From: Chrysophaeum taylorii
Lineage: Eukaryota; Sar; Pelagophyceae; Pelagomonadales; Pelagomonadaceae
Reading direction: 5' to 3'
DNA length: 64,000 nt
NCBI GenBank assembly: GCA_029834535.1
Contig: JAQMWT010000670.1
Location: forward strand, 248,001 to 312,000
The notes beneath the pieces were generated by a model, which was not told the origin of the DNA, ran no database searches, and saw nothing but the letters and a program-made list of their open reading frames with translations. Position numbers and translations under genes: made by a program. Below, one piece after another: positions 1 to 13,200 of this stretch. Within the stretch, counting starts at the first letter, position 1. Each line of letters opens with the position of its first letter.

Positions 1-50
1 TGTGTTTTCTTGTGCTCCAGCAGGCAGAGGGAGGTACGAGAGACGAGTTG

Positions 51-117
51 AGGCAAGGAAGACGCTAATAGCGCGTGTGGGTCGTTTTTGAGGCGAGGAA
101 GACGCTAACTGCGCGTT
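51..117. repeat. imperfect two-copy tandem repeat
   Basis: The segment at 51-77 (gaggcaaggaagacgctaat and following bases) recurs at 91-117 with two or three substitutions. This gives a 40-bp period and two copies. It is at the window edge, so further copies could lie outside. Confidence 0.6.
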
Positions 118-409
118 TTTTTTGGGACGTTTCCAGCCTCAGCCGGCCTCTGTCGGCCGCTTGCGGCCGCTTTTCTCGTTTTCGTGGTGTTGACTTTGAC
201 TTGACCACCATGAAGGGAGTAGTCATATTAAAAGTTGATTTTGACGTTTACCAGAGATCTGACCACTGTCATCGTGACGTCAAAGTCAAGATTTTTGATG
301 TGACAAAATTTTCGAGTCACGGTGCAGCCCTAAAGAAGGAAGGAATAACGAGCCTGAAGACAGACAGCCTCGAAGCCTTGATGATGATGATGATGATAAT
401 GATGGGTAC

Positions 410-822
410 TGTCACGTCGGCGCACCTCTCTTGTTGAGCTTCGACACGACGCATGGCTCGACGAAGAAGAGTATCGATTCTACGGAGAGACTTGCCCTCC
501 TCCTCTCAAGCATGCCGAATTTTTGTTGACTGTCAATTATTCGCCAGAAGGTGTGCTTCTTACGAGAGAGTCTGAAAAATAGATCGCTCGCGTCGACGGC
601 AGCGTCATCCTCGATTGGATGTGACTAGAGGCGTGCGTGCCCACGAGGGGCGTAGGCTTATCCCAGCGCCGCAACGGGAGCAGATTCACCGGGGGGGGGT
701 CGCAGACAAGAGAGGATGTCACGGTATTGAAAAAAGCGGGAGTGCCATTCGCCTTTGTTTTTATGTGGGATTTTCTCTGCGAAGTGCCTAGTTGAGAGGG
801 ACCCCGACCCGACCCGCGGGGA
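410..822. repeat. dispersed repeat, copy A (copy B at 18056-18430)
   Basis: Blocks in this segment recur in order and in the same orientation at 18056-18430. They include 'ctgtcacgtcggcgcacctc', 'acgacgcatggctcgacgaa', 'gagagacttgccctcctc' and 'gggattttctctgcgaagtg'. The two copies have diverged by substitutions and small indels. Copy B directly follows a Helitron-type helicase fragment, so this is probably another part of the same mobile family. I cannot assign a protein to it. Confidence 0.7.
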
Positions 823-1391
823 CGACAACACGGCCAGAGAGTTCACCCATATCGTATATGAATCTCTGGTACGCCAGTACACCACTTCAGGTACAGACCT
901 TTTAAAGGTCGACGGCTAAGACGGGGGGTGCTTGAAGGTTTTTGGTGCGTTGTGTGGGGACAGCAATGAAGGCCTTCTTCCCTTGAGGGTTTTCTCTCCG
1001 AATCCAATTCACGGCTTTCCCTCATAATCCCTGCGCTTCTTTCTTTCTCTTGCCGCTCTCATTTACAGTAAAACAACCCGACGAGAAGTTCGCCCAGTCC
1101 GACCCTCGGAGCAAACAACTCTTGCGTGCCGTAAGGTCCAGAGTCCATTGTTTATCTGGGAATAGCTCTGTTCCTCGCCGCCAGCGTGATAGCATCTCAG
1201 GGACGTATGCCCCCTGGGAGGTGAGGAGCTCTATTCCTACTCGAGCAGTAACAAACACGCGGGGTATGGCCGGGGGGCGCAGACGGAAGGTTATCGACGA
1301 GTTGGTTGTCAGTCACATCCCGGTCTCCTCGTCGCATGGCGACAAGCTTGATGGTCACTCTCCGCCGACAGACCTTTCGGCGCTCCTCGTC

Positions 1392-1446
1392 TACAGGCCC
1401 GTGATTCCGGACTGGCTCCTGTCGGTCCGGCCTGGCTCCCATGCTC
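1392..1446. repeat. dispersed repeat, inverted copy at 28204-28262
   Basis: The reverse complement of this segment contains 'gagcatgggagccaggccgg' and then a block ending 'ccggaatcac'. The same string lies on the plus strand at 28204-28262 with a few substitutions. The shared part is about 55 bp. No coding content is evident in either copy. Confidence 0.65.
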
Positions 1447-4094
1447 GGGTTAGTCAGTCAATAAAATTATTTTCCCGTGCTCGCACAGAAACATGCAAGC
1501 GAAGGTTTTTTCCTTTTCTCCCCCTTCTATGGATCGTCTAGACGACGGATCATTATGCGTCCTTGTTAGTCTCAAGTGTTTATTTGGCATTGTAAGTTGC
1601 TTGGTCCCGCACGTAGATTTCACGCACTAGGAACGCAAGCTCACCGCGTTCTGTACGTGCGCATAGTCGCACATGCGAGACCCCTCGTTCTCACATGTGT
1701 TGACACTGTTTATCAATCCCTTCCCCTTGCCGTCACAGGTTAACGCACAAGTCTCACGAAACTATCATGCCAAGCGCACAAGTTCAAGGCACGAGGAGCC
1801 CATCTCCACCACGGACATCCTCAAGCTCGAAAAAAAGCCCCCCTCGTCGAGAAATTGAACGATGGTCTACGTTTTCAAGAGAATGCTACCAAAGTAAGTC
1901 TCGAGTTACTTCGTCGGTATTTGTCCTTTGCGCATGCTGACGCGCTCTTTACGGGAAAAAGGTTTAAATCGCGCTGCCCCAGACGACAATACGCTCTTCG
2001 ACAAAAAAAGCCACCGATGAACTGTTCCTCGCGTGGCAACAAGAATTACTGCTGTATATCTTGTATACCTCTCATCTATATCTGAGCTGCCTAATCATCT
2101 CAAAGTATGGCATTACCTGCCCTCGTATCATATTATCTCCTCGGATGATGAGAAGAAAACACGCACCAAGTTGTTCTATCGCTATGATTATAATCTCGCT
2201 CGTCCTGAGATTGATCACGAGATCAAAGGAAACGATCTTGCTGATCTATTTTCTTATCTCATCATCGTCTATGATAAAAAGCCTGAGCGGACCGTGACTA
2301 CGCGGGTTTTTTTTTCACTAAGACTGACTGGCATAAGTACTCCGACACTTATGCCTCATTCTTGCACATGTTCTTCGATCTAGAAACGCAAGACTAGACT
2401 AGCCGCCGCCATTGGCTGTGTGGCCTGAGCTTAAGGAACTGTATGCTATGCCTTTACCATCATCATCATCCCAACAAAACACGCGCGGCCGACACGCTGA
2501 AATGTTACGAGTCGTCAGTGACCACGAGTCAGTGACCACGACGGACGTGAGCGAGCTGAAACAACAGGTAAACCGGATCGATGTCGCGCTTAATGCATCT
2601 TGGTACGCTCGCACGTTCGTCGTCGAGCAACTGCTTGGTTTTCAGACTCGGACTAAGCGCCTCAACGTCGAAGAACCTAACATTCAGATAATAAATTCTG
2701 ACTTGGTTATTTATCCCTCAGAAAGCACACGAAGAGGTCCATCGCAACTATCGAAATCATACCGACCACGACCGCTACACTCGAGCCCCTATTTGAGCGG
2801 TGCTAAATGTATTGAGACAGAAAAAAAAAAACACCAACGAGGGTAGGTACGTCGTCTGGTAGAGAGAGTCTTGTGGCAGGGGCTGTCTTCTTGCGTCCTG
2901 TCTCCTAGCGCAGAGAGTCTAAAACTGTTGTTGTTCAGGAGGAGGAGTTGTTCAAAACTCTGCTTAATTTGTTGTAGACCACTGCCTCTTATGCGCCTAC
3001 TCAGACCCTTGTGATGAATCCGCTATGGTTTTCTTCTTCAGCTAATGTCGTCGTCTGTTCATTCTATATGGTTAATTAACAACGCAGTCGAAAGTTGTTT
3101 CACGAGCGCTTCAGATTCACCTCGAGCCAATACTCTTCCCACAGCGCCCCCCAATGATGCGGAGCAGAGGGGGAGAGCTGACGAGGAATCAGTATTCAAG
3201 GCACAAATTACTTGCAGCGATGACACAATCAAGACAAACTTCCTACGGCTTTCTTGCACAACAACAACTAAGCGCTAAGACTGCCCAAGCTATTGTGCCT
3301 AGTGATCATCCTGATGAAGCACAGACAACGGATGACAAAAGTGTAGAGAAAGAATTAGACGCTGCGGTCCCCAGGAGTCGCGGCGTCGAAACAAAAGACG
3401 ACAATGCGGTCGGTCGGCACCGCCGGCGAGAATGGTGCTGCGGTAGATGAATACGATCATGACAACTCGGCTGCTGCGGTCGCCACGAGGTGCAAGGACG
3501 CGGAATGCAACAACAACCGCGCAAACCTAGCGAGACACCAGCCACGATCTTTCATCACTTAACAAGAGAACCAAACACAGAAGAGGAAGGTGCAACAACC
3601 AGAAGGTCGGCAGATATACGAAGCAGCGGGAGAAGAGAGGGAGGCCCAGCAGAAAAGAAGGAACGAGAAAGAAGATGCCCCGAAGAAAAAAAGTTGTGGT
3701 GGTGGTAAAACTACGCTTCGAAGCAGTACGAACGTCCCAAACACAAGCTTCGAAAAGCAATACCTTCAAGATGTTCCGGGCGAGGCGACCGGGCCAAATA
3801 ACGGTCTTGATGGCGCGCAACTGGACCACGAGTTTTCAGAAACAAGAATGACAAAAGAATTCCGGGCACCGACGCAGTCGGTGCCATCCGCAAGAAAGGA
3901 GCAGAAGAACGTCGCCCCAATTCAACATCTCGACCAGGTAACGGAAGCATGGTGACCAGACGGTGCGCAAAAAATTAGTCACGAGATGGTGAGGCGAGTC
4001 ATCCGAAAGAAGAACCACCAGGGCGGTGATAACCTCCTTGTTCGACGGTTCAGTACTTTAAAGATGCTCACGGACACTTTACCCGCATCATTCG

Positions 4095-4262
4095 AGGCGT
4101 GTCCGTATCCGCTCGTCATCCGCGTGTCCTCGGGTTATCCGCATCCGCTCGTGACGGGGCGTGTCCGTATCCGCGACATGTCCGCGTCCGCGACATGTCC
4201 GCATTCGCGGCGTGTCTGCATCCGCGGCGTGTCCGCATCATCTGCTACGGAGCTGCGTCAGC
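4095..4262. repeat. imperfect minisatellite (tccgcatccgc-type unit)
   Basis: Roughly ten degenerate copies of a 12-18 bp unit of the type 'gtgtccgcatccgcggc' run head to tail, with variants such as 'cgtgtccgtatccgctcg' and 'cgacatgtccgcgtc'. A second array of the same unit lies at 6645-6835. Arrays like this are usually non-coding. In one frame it would encode a Cys/Arg/Ser repeat, which I do not believe is translated. Confidence 0.75.
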
Positions 4263-4299
4263 AGCCGTATCCGCTGTCTAACCGCACTCGTTGGGACGT

Positions 4300-6640
4300 C
4301 CGTGCCTGCCGTCTAGCAGTATCTGCGTATGTCGGCGGCGTCCAAGGCACACTTGCGCCTGCGGCTGCTCCAAGTCTGCAGGGTGTCCGCGGCGGTTGCA
4401 GGGGAAAAGAGGCTAGCTGGAGTTTATGCCGCGCCCTTGCCATGAAACACGTCCAATTATTACGTAACTGTGCCCTCGCCCGTTTGATCGGAAGTTTGTT
4501 TACCTGCATAGTGCGCGATCGTGAAGCCCACCGGGACCCGGGCGGGGTGGGGAGCCAGGGAAGGCTCGACGGTATTGGGCTTACGGCTCAAGGCTGCGAG
4601 ATGGACACGCAACAGGCTTTGCGAACAGGAAGGAGGCGGCGAAAAGGGCAAGGCAGGGTGAGCGCTGCCGACGAGAAGATGGCGTAGAAGCCACGGGCCG
4701 GGAGTTGGTATTCGTGCGAGGAGAAGAGGCGCGGGCCGCAGGAAGCGGAGACACGAAAGAGGAGCGAAAAGAAAAAGAAGGGTGTCATCAAGGGCAGAGC
4801 GAGAGGACGCCCAGAGGAGGTGCGAGGACTACATGCGATCAAGTGTTTTCGGCACCGGAGTTCGCATTCGTCTTTGTCATATCGAGACGCTTGCCGCGCA
4901 CTCCATCTTCGACAGCGAATTGCTGGTGTATATCATGAGTCATCGCCCGGAACTTAGCCAGCTCGGTGAGCGTTGTGTTTCTGCGGCGTAGCGACTGGCT
5001 CATCCGCTGATTCATCGTATTCGCCGAGGTCGAGAAGATCGTCGTCGGAGTCGGAATCGGAGTCGGCAGTACGACGTTTCTTCTTATGGGGCAAAGGCTG
5101 CGTCGGTTCTGGCTGAAGCGAAGCGAGTCTCTCTGCTGCTTCCTCCCAAGCTGCCTCGAACGTGACAGTCGCGAGCTTGGTTTGTGCTTGCGGCAGAATC
5201 TGGTTGAGCTTGAGGGTATTGGATTCAACAGCATCAAATCATCACCGCTTCCGCCGGCGCGCGGCACAGGTGGCGCGGCTCCAGTTTTTCGACAAGCACC
5301 TAACTGAAAGTTTGAAAGGACTGGTCAACATCATCCCGCGGAACATCGTCTAATTTGCGATTCGGGCCAGTGCCGGTGTGCCGTCTTGGGACACGCAGCT
5401 CCCGTTTCTCAAGCGACTTGATGCAACGATAAACGTACACTCGCTCCATGTCGGCGGCCACTGGAACGTCGCCTTCGGTCTGGAGTGAGTTTCATGGGTG
5501 GGTGCATGGCCGCCTCGAGTAGCGAGTTGACGCTCCATTCGAAGTCAGTAAACGGCCGAGGAACCTTGCCGAAAGACGCGGATTAAGAAGCGGACTCGAC
5601 GGCTCTAGACGGGGCGTCGGTCTCTGTATTCGCATCTGTATCAGAACCTAGGCTCTCGTACTGGTCGCGCAACATGTCCTCGCGCAACATGTCCTCGATC
5701 TCTAGCGCGACATCATCCTTGTTGGCTTTCTCTGACGGACCTCGCCGGTGACAATCTGCGAGGTGGAAAACGGCGACTTGCCTTGCATAAGTTCGTCGTC
5801 GTAGATGGCCGGATAGTGTCCCTTAATAAACGCAGACATCCGTCCGGCGTTCGATGATGCTCCTTGATTGAATCCTTTCTCTTGCAAGCCTGCCGAGGAC
5901 CAGTGGCAGCTTGTTGTTGCCGCCCGGTAGGATGCATCTCATTTGAAACGCGACGCTCTTCTCTGAAACGCCGTCGGTGGACATGCAGGCCAGGGGGCCG
6001 TTCGCCACTCCGAAGAACGACTTGACAATTGACTTGTAGCGACGAGACTGGCTAGCCACCTCATCGTCGTCGGCACCAGAGACACCCCCTTCGTCCTCGG
6101 TAAATCCATCAGTGGCATGCGATTCTCAATAGGCGTTGACGAGGTCTGAGCCTTCACACGCTCATAATTCTCTTTACCCATCTTCTCGTACCGCGCCTTC
6201 ATACTCACAAACAAATGAAACGGCCTCGAACTAAGGCATTCAACGCAGAAGTCGCGCTCGCTGTCGTCGTGGACTTCGTACTCCGGACACGAGATCTTCA
6301 ACGCCTCTTTCTGCACTCCGCTGGAAATTTGTGCTTTGGTTGGTGCTCGACGACAAATGCCTGCCATTCTCTTCGACGTTCAGCAGCAGTCCACCTTCCA
6401 CCAGGCGCCAGGCATGGAAAATTGGTACCCGACGTCCTTCGAAAAGTCTTCGAACACGAGCTTCCTCTGCGCAGCACCTTCTGAACCCGCGCGCTCCCCT
6501 CCCGATGCTGATGTCATGACCGCTTCTTGCTCGCTGTGTCGCGAGACGAGGTTAAAGTTAAGGATTGAGTGGGGTTGGACCCATTGTTTCAAGCAGTGGA
6601 GACGCGACACGGAGAGACGCGACGCTTCCACACCGCAGGC
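4300..6640. other. decayed coding-like sequence between the two minisatellites
   Basis: Short minus-strand frames with natural-looking composition follow each other with frame changes and stops at about 6367-5939, 6059-5823, 5887-5702 and 5538-5350. One has a short Cys-rich stretch (CPEYEV..., DFCVECLSS) at about 6240-6300. The pattern is that of a degraded gene or mobile element. I recognise no family and could not place consistent splice sites. Confidence 0.3.
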
Positions 6641-6644
6641 GTCA

Positions 6645-6835
6645 GCATTTGCTGGGTGTCTGCATCCGCGAAGTGTCTGCATCCGCTGGCTGTCCGTGTC
6701 CGCTGCTATCCGTGTCCGCTGGCTATCCGTGTCCGCAGGGTATCCGCATCCTCTGGTCCCCTGGTCGCGGACACTTGCGGTCACGGTCCAAATCCGCGGG
6801 TCGGATGCGGACACGATCCACGTCCGTGAGCTTCT
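6645..6835. repeat. second minisatellite array, same unit family
   Basis: Units such as 'gtgtctgcatccgcgaa', 'ctgtccgtgtccgctg' and 'ctatccgtgtccgct' are repeated head to tail. This is the same motif class and orientation as the array at 4095-4262. The 3' part (6770-6835) contains the reverse complement of the unit ('gatgcggacacg'), so the array could fold on itself. Confidence 0.7.
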
Positions 6836-6926
6836 TTGCAGCACTTCGGCCGCGGTGTTAGAGCGCGACGTGCCAAGCCCTCCCTTTAAAAGATCTCGCT
6901 TCTAAGCGCCACTACTAACAAGCCTG

Positions 6927-7184
6927 TTGATGCGTATAAGCGGGGAGCCGGCCACTCCGTGCTGTCGCGCTGACCTCGATGGCATGGTCGACCACGGCCT
7001 CAACGAGACCGACGTCGCCAGATTCGCAGCATGGGCGCGCTCAACAACACTTGGGGTGTATTATTATAAGTTGTCTAGATTTGGTGCCTGGGTGCCTAAA
7101 GAGCGTGTTCGAGAAGCGTTTATCGCACAAGGAGGAGTGAGAGGCAGCATTCGCTTCAAACGGGGGCTCGAAATGACGTGGTAA
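6927..7184 (+). CDS. short hypothetical ORF (85 aa)
   Basis: An ATG-initiated 85-residue frame ends with TAA just before the 3' end of the large minus-strand gene, so the two would be convergent. The second half (about residues 35-85) has natural-looking composition with Tyr, Phe and basic residues. No domain is recognised. It could be a remnant exon of a mobile element in the gene-poor region upstream. Confidence 0.2.
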   Translation: MMRISGEPATPCCRADLDGMVDHGLNETDVARFAAWARSTTLGVYYYKLSRFGAWVPKERVREAFIAQGGVRGSIRFKRGLEMTW

Positions 7185-7233
7185 ATAAAGGAAACAAGGA
7201 AGGAAGGAGCATCGTAGGACGGGGAGAGAGCTT

Positions 7234-10200
7234 TCAACCCTCGGGGTGAATCAACCCAAAGCCAACGGATTCACCTTGGAGCAAAGCTTCATTTCGTTCA
7301 TTTTCGGTCTTGTCGCTACATTCTTCAACTAAAAGATCGTCGAAGTCAACTTCAACCTGAGAATTTTCAAATCTTTCTTCGTCCACAACTGGATCCCCCT
7401 CGCGTACCTCTTCCACCACCTCGAGGCCGATCTCTGTGTACTGCGAAGAGACTGCCGGGGCATTCTGTGCCGCGTCGTCGCCATCACCCCCTATCGTCTG
7501 TACAAAATTCGTCACGTCGATCGAGGCGGGCGAGTTGATCTGGTCGAGTTGATCATCGTCGTCATCCTCCTCCTTCTTCTTGAAAAAGTTGCGAAACACA
7601 TTGTAGCCAAATATATCCAACATTATGTACCACACAGCGAAGAGAAAACTCGATGAGTACAAGAGAATAAGCGTGGTGCCAAAGATTGTGCTATCGAAGA
7701 TGCCTTGCTTGTGGCCCATCTCGTTCGAGGCGTAGCTGCGCGACGCTGGACGCAACAACGTATAGCAAATCCACGCACACAATCAAGGCCGCGAAATACC
7801 TGGAAATGAAGTCACACGTCTGACGAGATGAGATTCCGACAATCACCAACGATAGCAGGGGCGGGAAATGACTATGCATTGCGCGCTTCTACAATTTCAG
7901 ACGCGGGGCGAGGGACAAGATGACCGCTTGCGTTTGAGCAGCCTCGGAGACCATGTCGTCTGAGTCAACAATGTATGGCGCTTGCACAAGGTATATTTTA
8001 TAGAGTATCCCTGCCGACAACAACCCGACGTAGATCTGGGACGGCGAGCCCGGGTGAAGCATGCCCAACACTCCGGTGAGAAAGATGCGGCGGCCGAGCT
8101 CGAGCAGCGGAAAGTACATGCACCGAGGTTCGTACCTGCGCACGTCAAAAAATCGGCAGCATCAAGCGCAGCACTCACTCTTCATACAGAAACTCGAGCC
8201 ACTTTATGGATTCGTTTTTCTCGCGGATGTCGATCTTCTTACTTTGTTTGACACTTTCGAAAAATCTCCTCCGGTCAGATTCGAAACCCAGCGACGAAGC
8301 GTAGCGGTCATACGCAGAACGCGCCTCGTCTATCTTCGGATTGATTTCGTGTCGATAGCGCCAGAGTAGCACGGCAAAGCCCAAAGGTACCCCTAGGATA
8401 ATATGCGCATGGACTGATGATAAAAGGCTCTTTTTCTTACCCACTGGCCAAACGAAGATCATCAGCAGAACTAGCTTCAGGTTGCCAGCGTAGCGTTCTC
8501 CAGCACAACGAAGGTCTGGATCTATGAGAAGCGCGTTGAGCGCGGTTTTGCCCGCGCCGCGGTCAAACTTGCGACCTGATGGTGGACGTTCGCGCTATAG
8601 TAGAAGCCGCAACACGAGAACACTCGACCGTACAGCCAAAGTATCGGAACCTGAGATTAAAAAGCTTTCATCCGCACGTGTTTTGCTTTTAAAGTGCAGA
8701 AAACACCACACACGCACACACCACACTGCCGAACGTTTTCCGAAAGCACGAACTCTGATCGGCACGTGTAGGACGAGCAACCAGGAAGGCATATGTAAAG
8801 CAGCAGCAAGAGAGCGTAAAATGACCGTCCTTCGATACGACCAAACTCTGCCTTATTCGGGCGCGACACGACAACATACAGCGCCACAATAACCGCCCCA
8901 ATCCCCGCCAGAAGAATGGGTGCAATCGTCGCAAACAGAAATTTGCTGTAGTACGTCGTATGTACCCAGCAATCAGTCGACGCCTGCGCGGAAACCAGAC
9001 CTCAGCAGTCGCGCGCGTCCTTTTGTCGTCACCGGACGCCGGTCCTCGCAATGCTCGAGAGATCCAAATTTAGAAAATTGAGCGCACGAAGCCAACCCAT
9101 AGTGACAGGAGGGAACCTCAAAGTTGGCAGCACCCACGTTATCGACGAAGCTATTTGATAGGCGGCAATGACAATCTTCAGTTTCACGAGTACCGATTTC
9201 CAGAACTTGTCGCGCCGCTCCCCAGCTTCAGGATCCTCCTCACTCGGAATACTCGATGTCCGACGGCGTCCCATTTCGCACACTTGCTCCGCCATAAAAT
9301 TACTATTGAGCCTCCCGGTACAGTCCGCGACAGTAGTCTCCTTGAGTGTTTTGGTTACAGTTTCGATGCCAAACCGCACAGATAGAGCACCAATGAACAA
9401 CACGATAGACGCCACGACGATGACGCAAACTGCAATGATTTTTCCGGGTGACACGCGAGCCGAGCAATCGACGCAGCGATTCCTAGCCAAATCCAAATAA
9501 TGGTCTTCTTTGCACGCACCTAATTTCAAAGTGTCGATAAGAGTATCAAGAGTAGGACCCACCGCACAATGCGCCGTGGTGACCGCTGGCGCACTGCTCG
9601 TCGACATTAGCCCCCCCCCGACACGCGCTGTCTAAGTTGCACTTGTAAACTTCCTCGCTCTCGCGCGCCGCTCGCCAGTAGCCCTTGGAGATGTATACGT
9701 TCTCGAGGTTGACAGGCTCGTCGCACTCCATCCCGTCGCCGTCGCACTCGTCGCAGCAGTCGCGACACTGAGTTTCGCCCTTGCTTTTGTTCCAGATAGC
9801 CTCCCCAGTTGATTCCCAATATACGGTGTCAAAATAATATCCAGAGACGCCTGCAACAGCACGCGCTGTGTCATCGTAAGGTGACAACAGACAACAGCAG
9901 CAGCTCCGAGTTGGTTTGGAGGCTCCGAAACGTACAGGCCAAACAGCGATAATTCCCTTTCGTCGTCGTAGTCAGTGGCGCCAAGCAGCGTTCGCAACTC
10001 GATTGCCCAACCTTGTTGTTGAAAAACGACATCTCGCACTTAGTGCCTGCGGAAACGTGGTGACATGCGTGGCGAGTTGTTCTACATCAATGGGGTGACG
10101 CCGATTTGTGCAATTAGTTGCTGCAGAGGCACTGAACGTGCCAATGGGACAAGGCAGCTCCGTGCTTGACCCCGTCTTGTTCACAAAAGATCCGGGCGAA

Positions 10201-13200
10201 GCGGGCCTACACCGCCGAGCGTCACACGATTATGAACGTTTTGCAAACTCGTTGCGCTTATGAGACGTGGACTCTGTAGCGGGCGTGCACGTCACCGAAG
10301 CCTTGTTTGGTTGATAAAAGCCGGTGGGGCCTGTCGCGTCTCGTGTCGCAGCTACAAAAGAGGCAGCAAGCGCTCACATAGCGTGCACTCGGTGGCACCG
10401 CCCACTGAGTATTTTCCTGGAGGACACGCGACCTCCCCGCTCGCATTCGTGACGATGTATCCGGGCAAACTCGCAGTGCACGAAATAGCCCCACTGACAG
10501 AAGAGTATGTTCCTACAGTGCGAGCCCTTGGGGTGAAAGAGACTGCAACGTTGCGCAAAGAATTCGCTCTCCTTCTACTCACCGCTGGGACATACATCGC
10601 AGTCCCTAGCGCCGGTCCTGCTACCAAATTTGCCGGGCGGACCTGTGTGCACACAGAGTTATTAAAGCCGCACCGAGGAAAAATGTGTACATTTGAGGCA
10701 GTCATTTTTATTATCGTGGAGAGATGCAGTTCGACCATCGTCCTCAAGATAGCGGCCGACTGGACCTGCGCATTGTACCTAGTGAGTCCCAATACGCGAC
10801 GATAGAAAGAATCCGTTCTCTGTTGGTGCTTACATTCATCACAAGATCCCGCACCAAGCAACGAAAATCGATCCAGGGTGAATTCAGAATACTTGCCACT
10901 CGGACCTGTGATAGGGCAAAGTAGAATCGGCTTCACCGTAACACAACAACTCTGCGAGAGATGAGGACAAACAGAACAGCTCCCCGAGCACTTCGGGCAG
11001 CCACTACTTGATGACGAGCTAGAGCAGTCATCGCCGCAGCTCGGATCTACGTGCATCGAAACTCAGCACTCGCGAAAAGATATCCTGACCGTTCTGATCA
11101 ATCGTGCGCCCGTTGACGTCCTCGTAGGTCTCCGTATTGCCATGCTCAAGCCCATCCGACGAGAATGTGCCTGACGATGGCCTGTCAACCACGGTGATTG
11201 TAGATGATCCAACCTGCCCCACAAGGATAGGTCCAGTAGCGCAGTGTCGTCGTCCCACAGGCCGTTCCGCTATCACTGCTGCTGTCCCGGATAATATCCC
11301 CTAGAAAGTCCCTCATTGCTTCAGAGCCGTCGTCGTTTGCCAAGTAAAACAGCCTGTTTTGCCAACTCACACGTGCGCAAACTCTTCGACTCTGCTCGAA
11401 CGCACATATTACACGTGTCGTCCATCTGGAAGACTTCCGAAGCGCCAATCGTGTTCCGCGCAACATAGATGGTTCCTGTTTCCTGTGAAAATTTGTATGT
11501 GCGCGTGTATGATCGACTCTTCGCGAACCTGACATTTCAAAAAATCGCCCGAGAACCTCGCCGTGTTGTCAAAAAGAGTTGTCTTGTAGAGGGTCATCGT
11601 GCAGAGTTCTTCAAGGAGGACACCCCCGCCATAAGTCTACAGCAAATCACCATATCGAAAGTGTTGCGAAAGGAAGCCATCAAAACGAGGCACAACGCAA
11701 ACTAGACAGGGACGGATGACGAAGACAGGATACGACGAGTCCAGACGACACAAGATCTGTGGAGGGCTGACAAGACTCAAATCTTTGTGTCGTACCGCGA
11801 AGTTTGAGGCGAGGGTGCTTTCTAAAATGGTAAGCGTCGTGGAGTCCATCGCCGTCACAACTCCGCCGTCCTGAAAGCAGTACGTGAATTCACAATCGCT
11901 CAGCACGCAAAAAATGCTCGTGTTGCGTATGGCACCGCCAACATGCATCGCCCTGCGTGTGTGGATCGTCAATGCCATCGTGACATCGCAGAGTAATTTG
12001 TTATCAAGAAAAAGCAGTAGCACCAAAAAGAACTATCATTCGGCACTGCGGTAGTACCGCAGAATTAAATGTGAGCGTACTATCTTGGATAAAGAGACTG
12101 CTCGCGCTCGAAGCAAACACGACGCCACCACGCTGCGTGCAATTCCGAATGTCAGAGTTGGAAATATTCAGCTACATTATCATCAGGACGCTGTCAACGT
12201 GCCGAAAAGGCTGAATTATTCCACAGCAAAGAGCTTGTCATGGTGAACTGGCTCGCGTCTACGTAGAAGGCTCCTCCAGAGGTGCCAGCGTAGCACGAGC
12301 TGACTTCGCAGTTTGTAAGGTCGACGCGCGAGCCGGACGTCGCAAGAACACACCCTCCTCCAACAAAGGCAACACCGTTTGTGAGGATGATGTTCGACAA
12401 AGACAACGTCGCGTTTTGGATTCTAAAAAACCTCGTTCGATTTCCACCATCGAAGAGCGCCTTACCGTCCGGGGCCGGACCTGCGCCAACAACACACATC
12501 GTCAATCCAAAATTCAATGAATCGAAACAAAGCGTGGACTTTCCCGTTGACACTGCCATATGGTACCCGAAATCTCGATGTCCTTGTTTTGGATCACGAT
12601 TTCATATTCGAAGTCCAATTTTCCCTCGACTTTGACAACTGCATTGCTTTCAACAACTGGCTGAGCCGCCGCGACAGCTGTGGTCAAGCCCATAAACTCG
12701 GAGATAGCCGACGTTGGCACGAGGCTTGGTACGGGTGTGCGCGAAGGTGCGGGAGTTACGGTTGGCGCTAAACTCGGTGGTGTTTCTCCCGCAGACATCA
12801 AAGCGCAGCCACTGAAGACCGCCCCACCAGGAAGCACGTAAAAGTCTTGACCTAACTCTGGCGCGCCGCCGCTCATGTCATCGCCGAGCGTCCAGGAGAT
12901 GTCCACCGGCCAAGAACCCGCACTGATTTCTAACGTCAGACACACGGGCACGTCCTCGACGCATATCATGTCAGTTTGAGTTCCGTAGACGGAGTCCATT
13001 GTGCCTTTCGCGATGACGTCGCCACCCTCTCTTTTGGAGATTCTGTACTCCGCACCGTCCCAGCCATCATTGGCCGAGTCACTCATCGCGAAGTCGAAAC
13101 AGGGATTTTTTGCGGTTGGCAGTTTGCTGGAGGATGGCGCCGCGGTGGTTGGGACGGACGACGGTCTTGGAGTGATGCTTGGTGGGGCCGTGCACGAACT

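Larger units (their letters stand above)
1..4090. other. gene-poor stretch, no confident gene
   Basis: Only short open frames (up to about 160 codons) occur on both strands. None shows a recognisable domain, a run of plausible exons, or a long in-frame extension. The stretch holds a repeat copy at about 410-822, a second repeat at about 1392-1446 and simple repeats such as GAT at about 380-400. Frames near 2412-2846 and 3590-3955 on the plus strand are rich in Lys, Glu and Gln but match nothing I know. I treat the stretch as intergenic or decayed mobile sequence. Confidence 0.4.

Noticed and set aside
1050-1541. 163-codon plus-strand ORF as a real gene
   Set aside because: Arg/Ser/Pro-rich composition, no domain, overlapping frames on both strands of similar length, and it overlaps a dispersed repeat.
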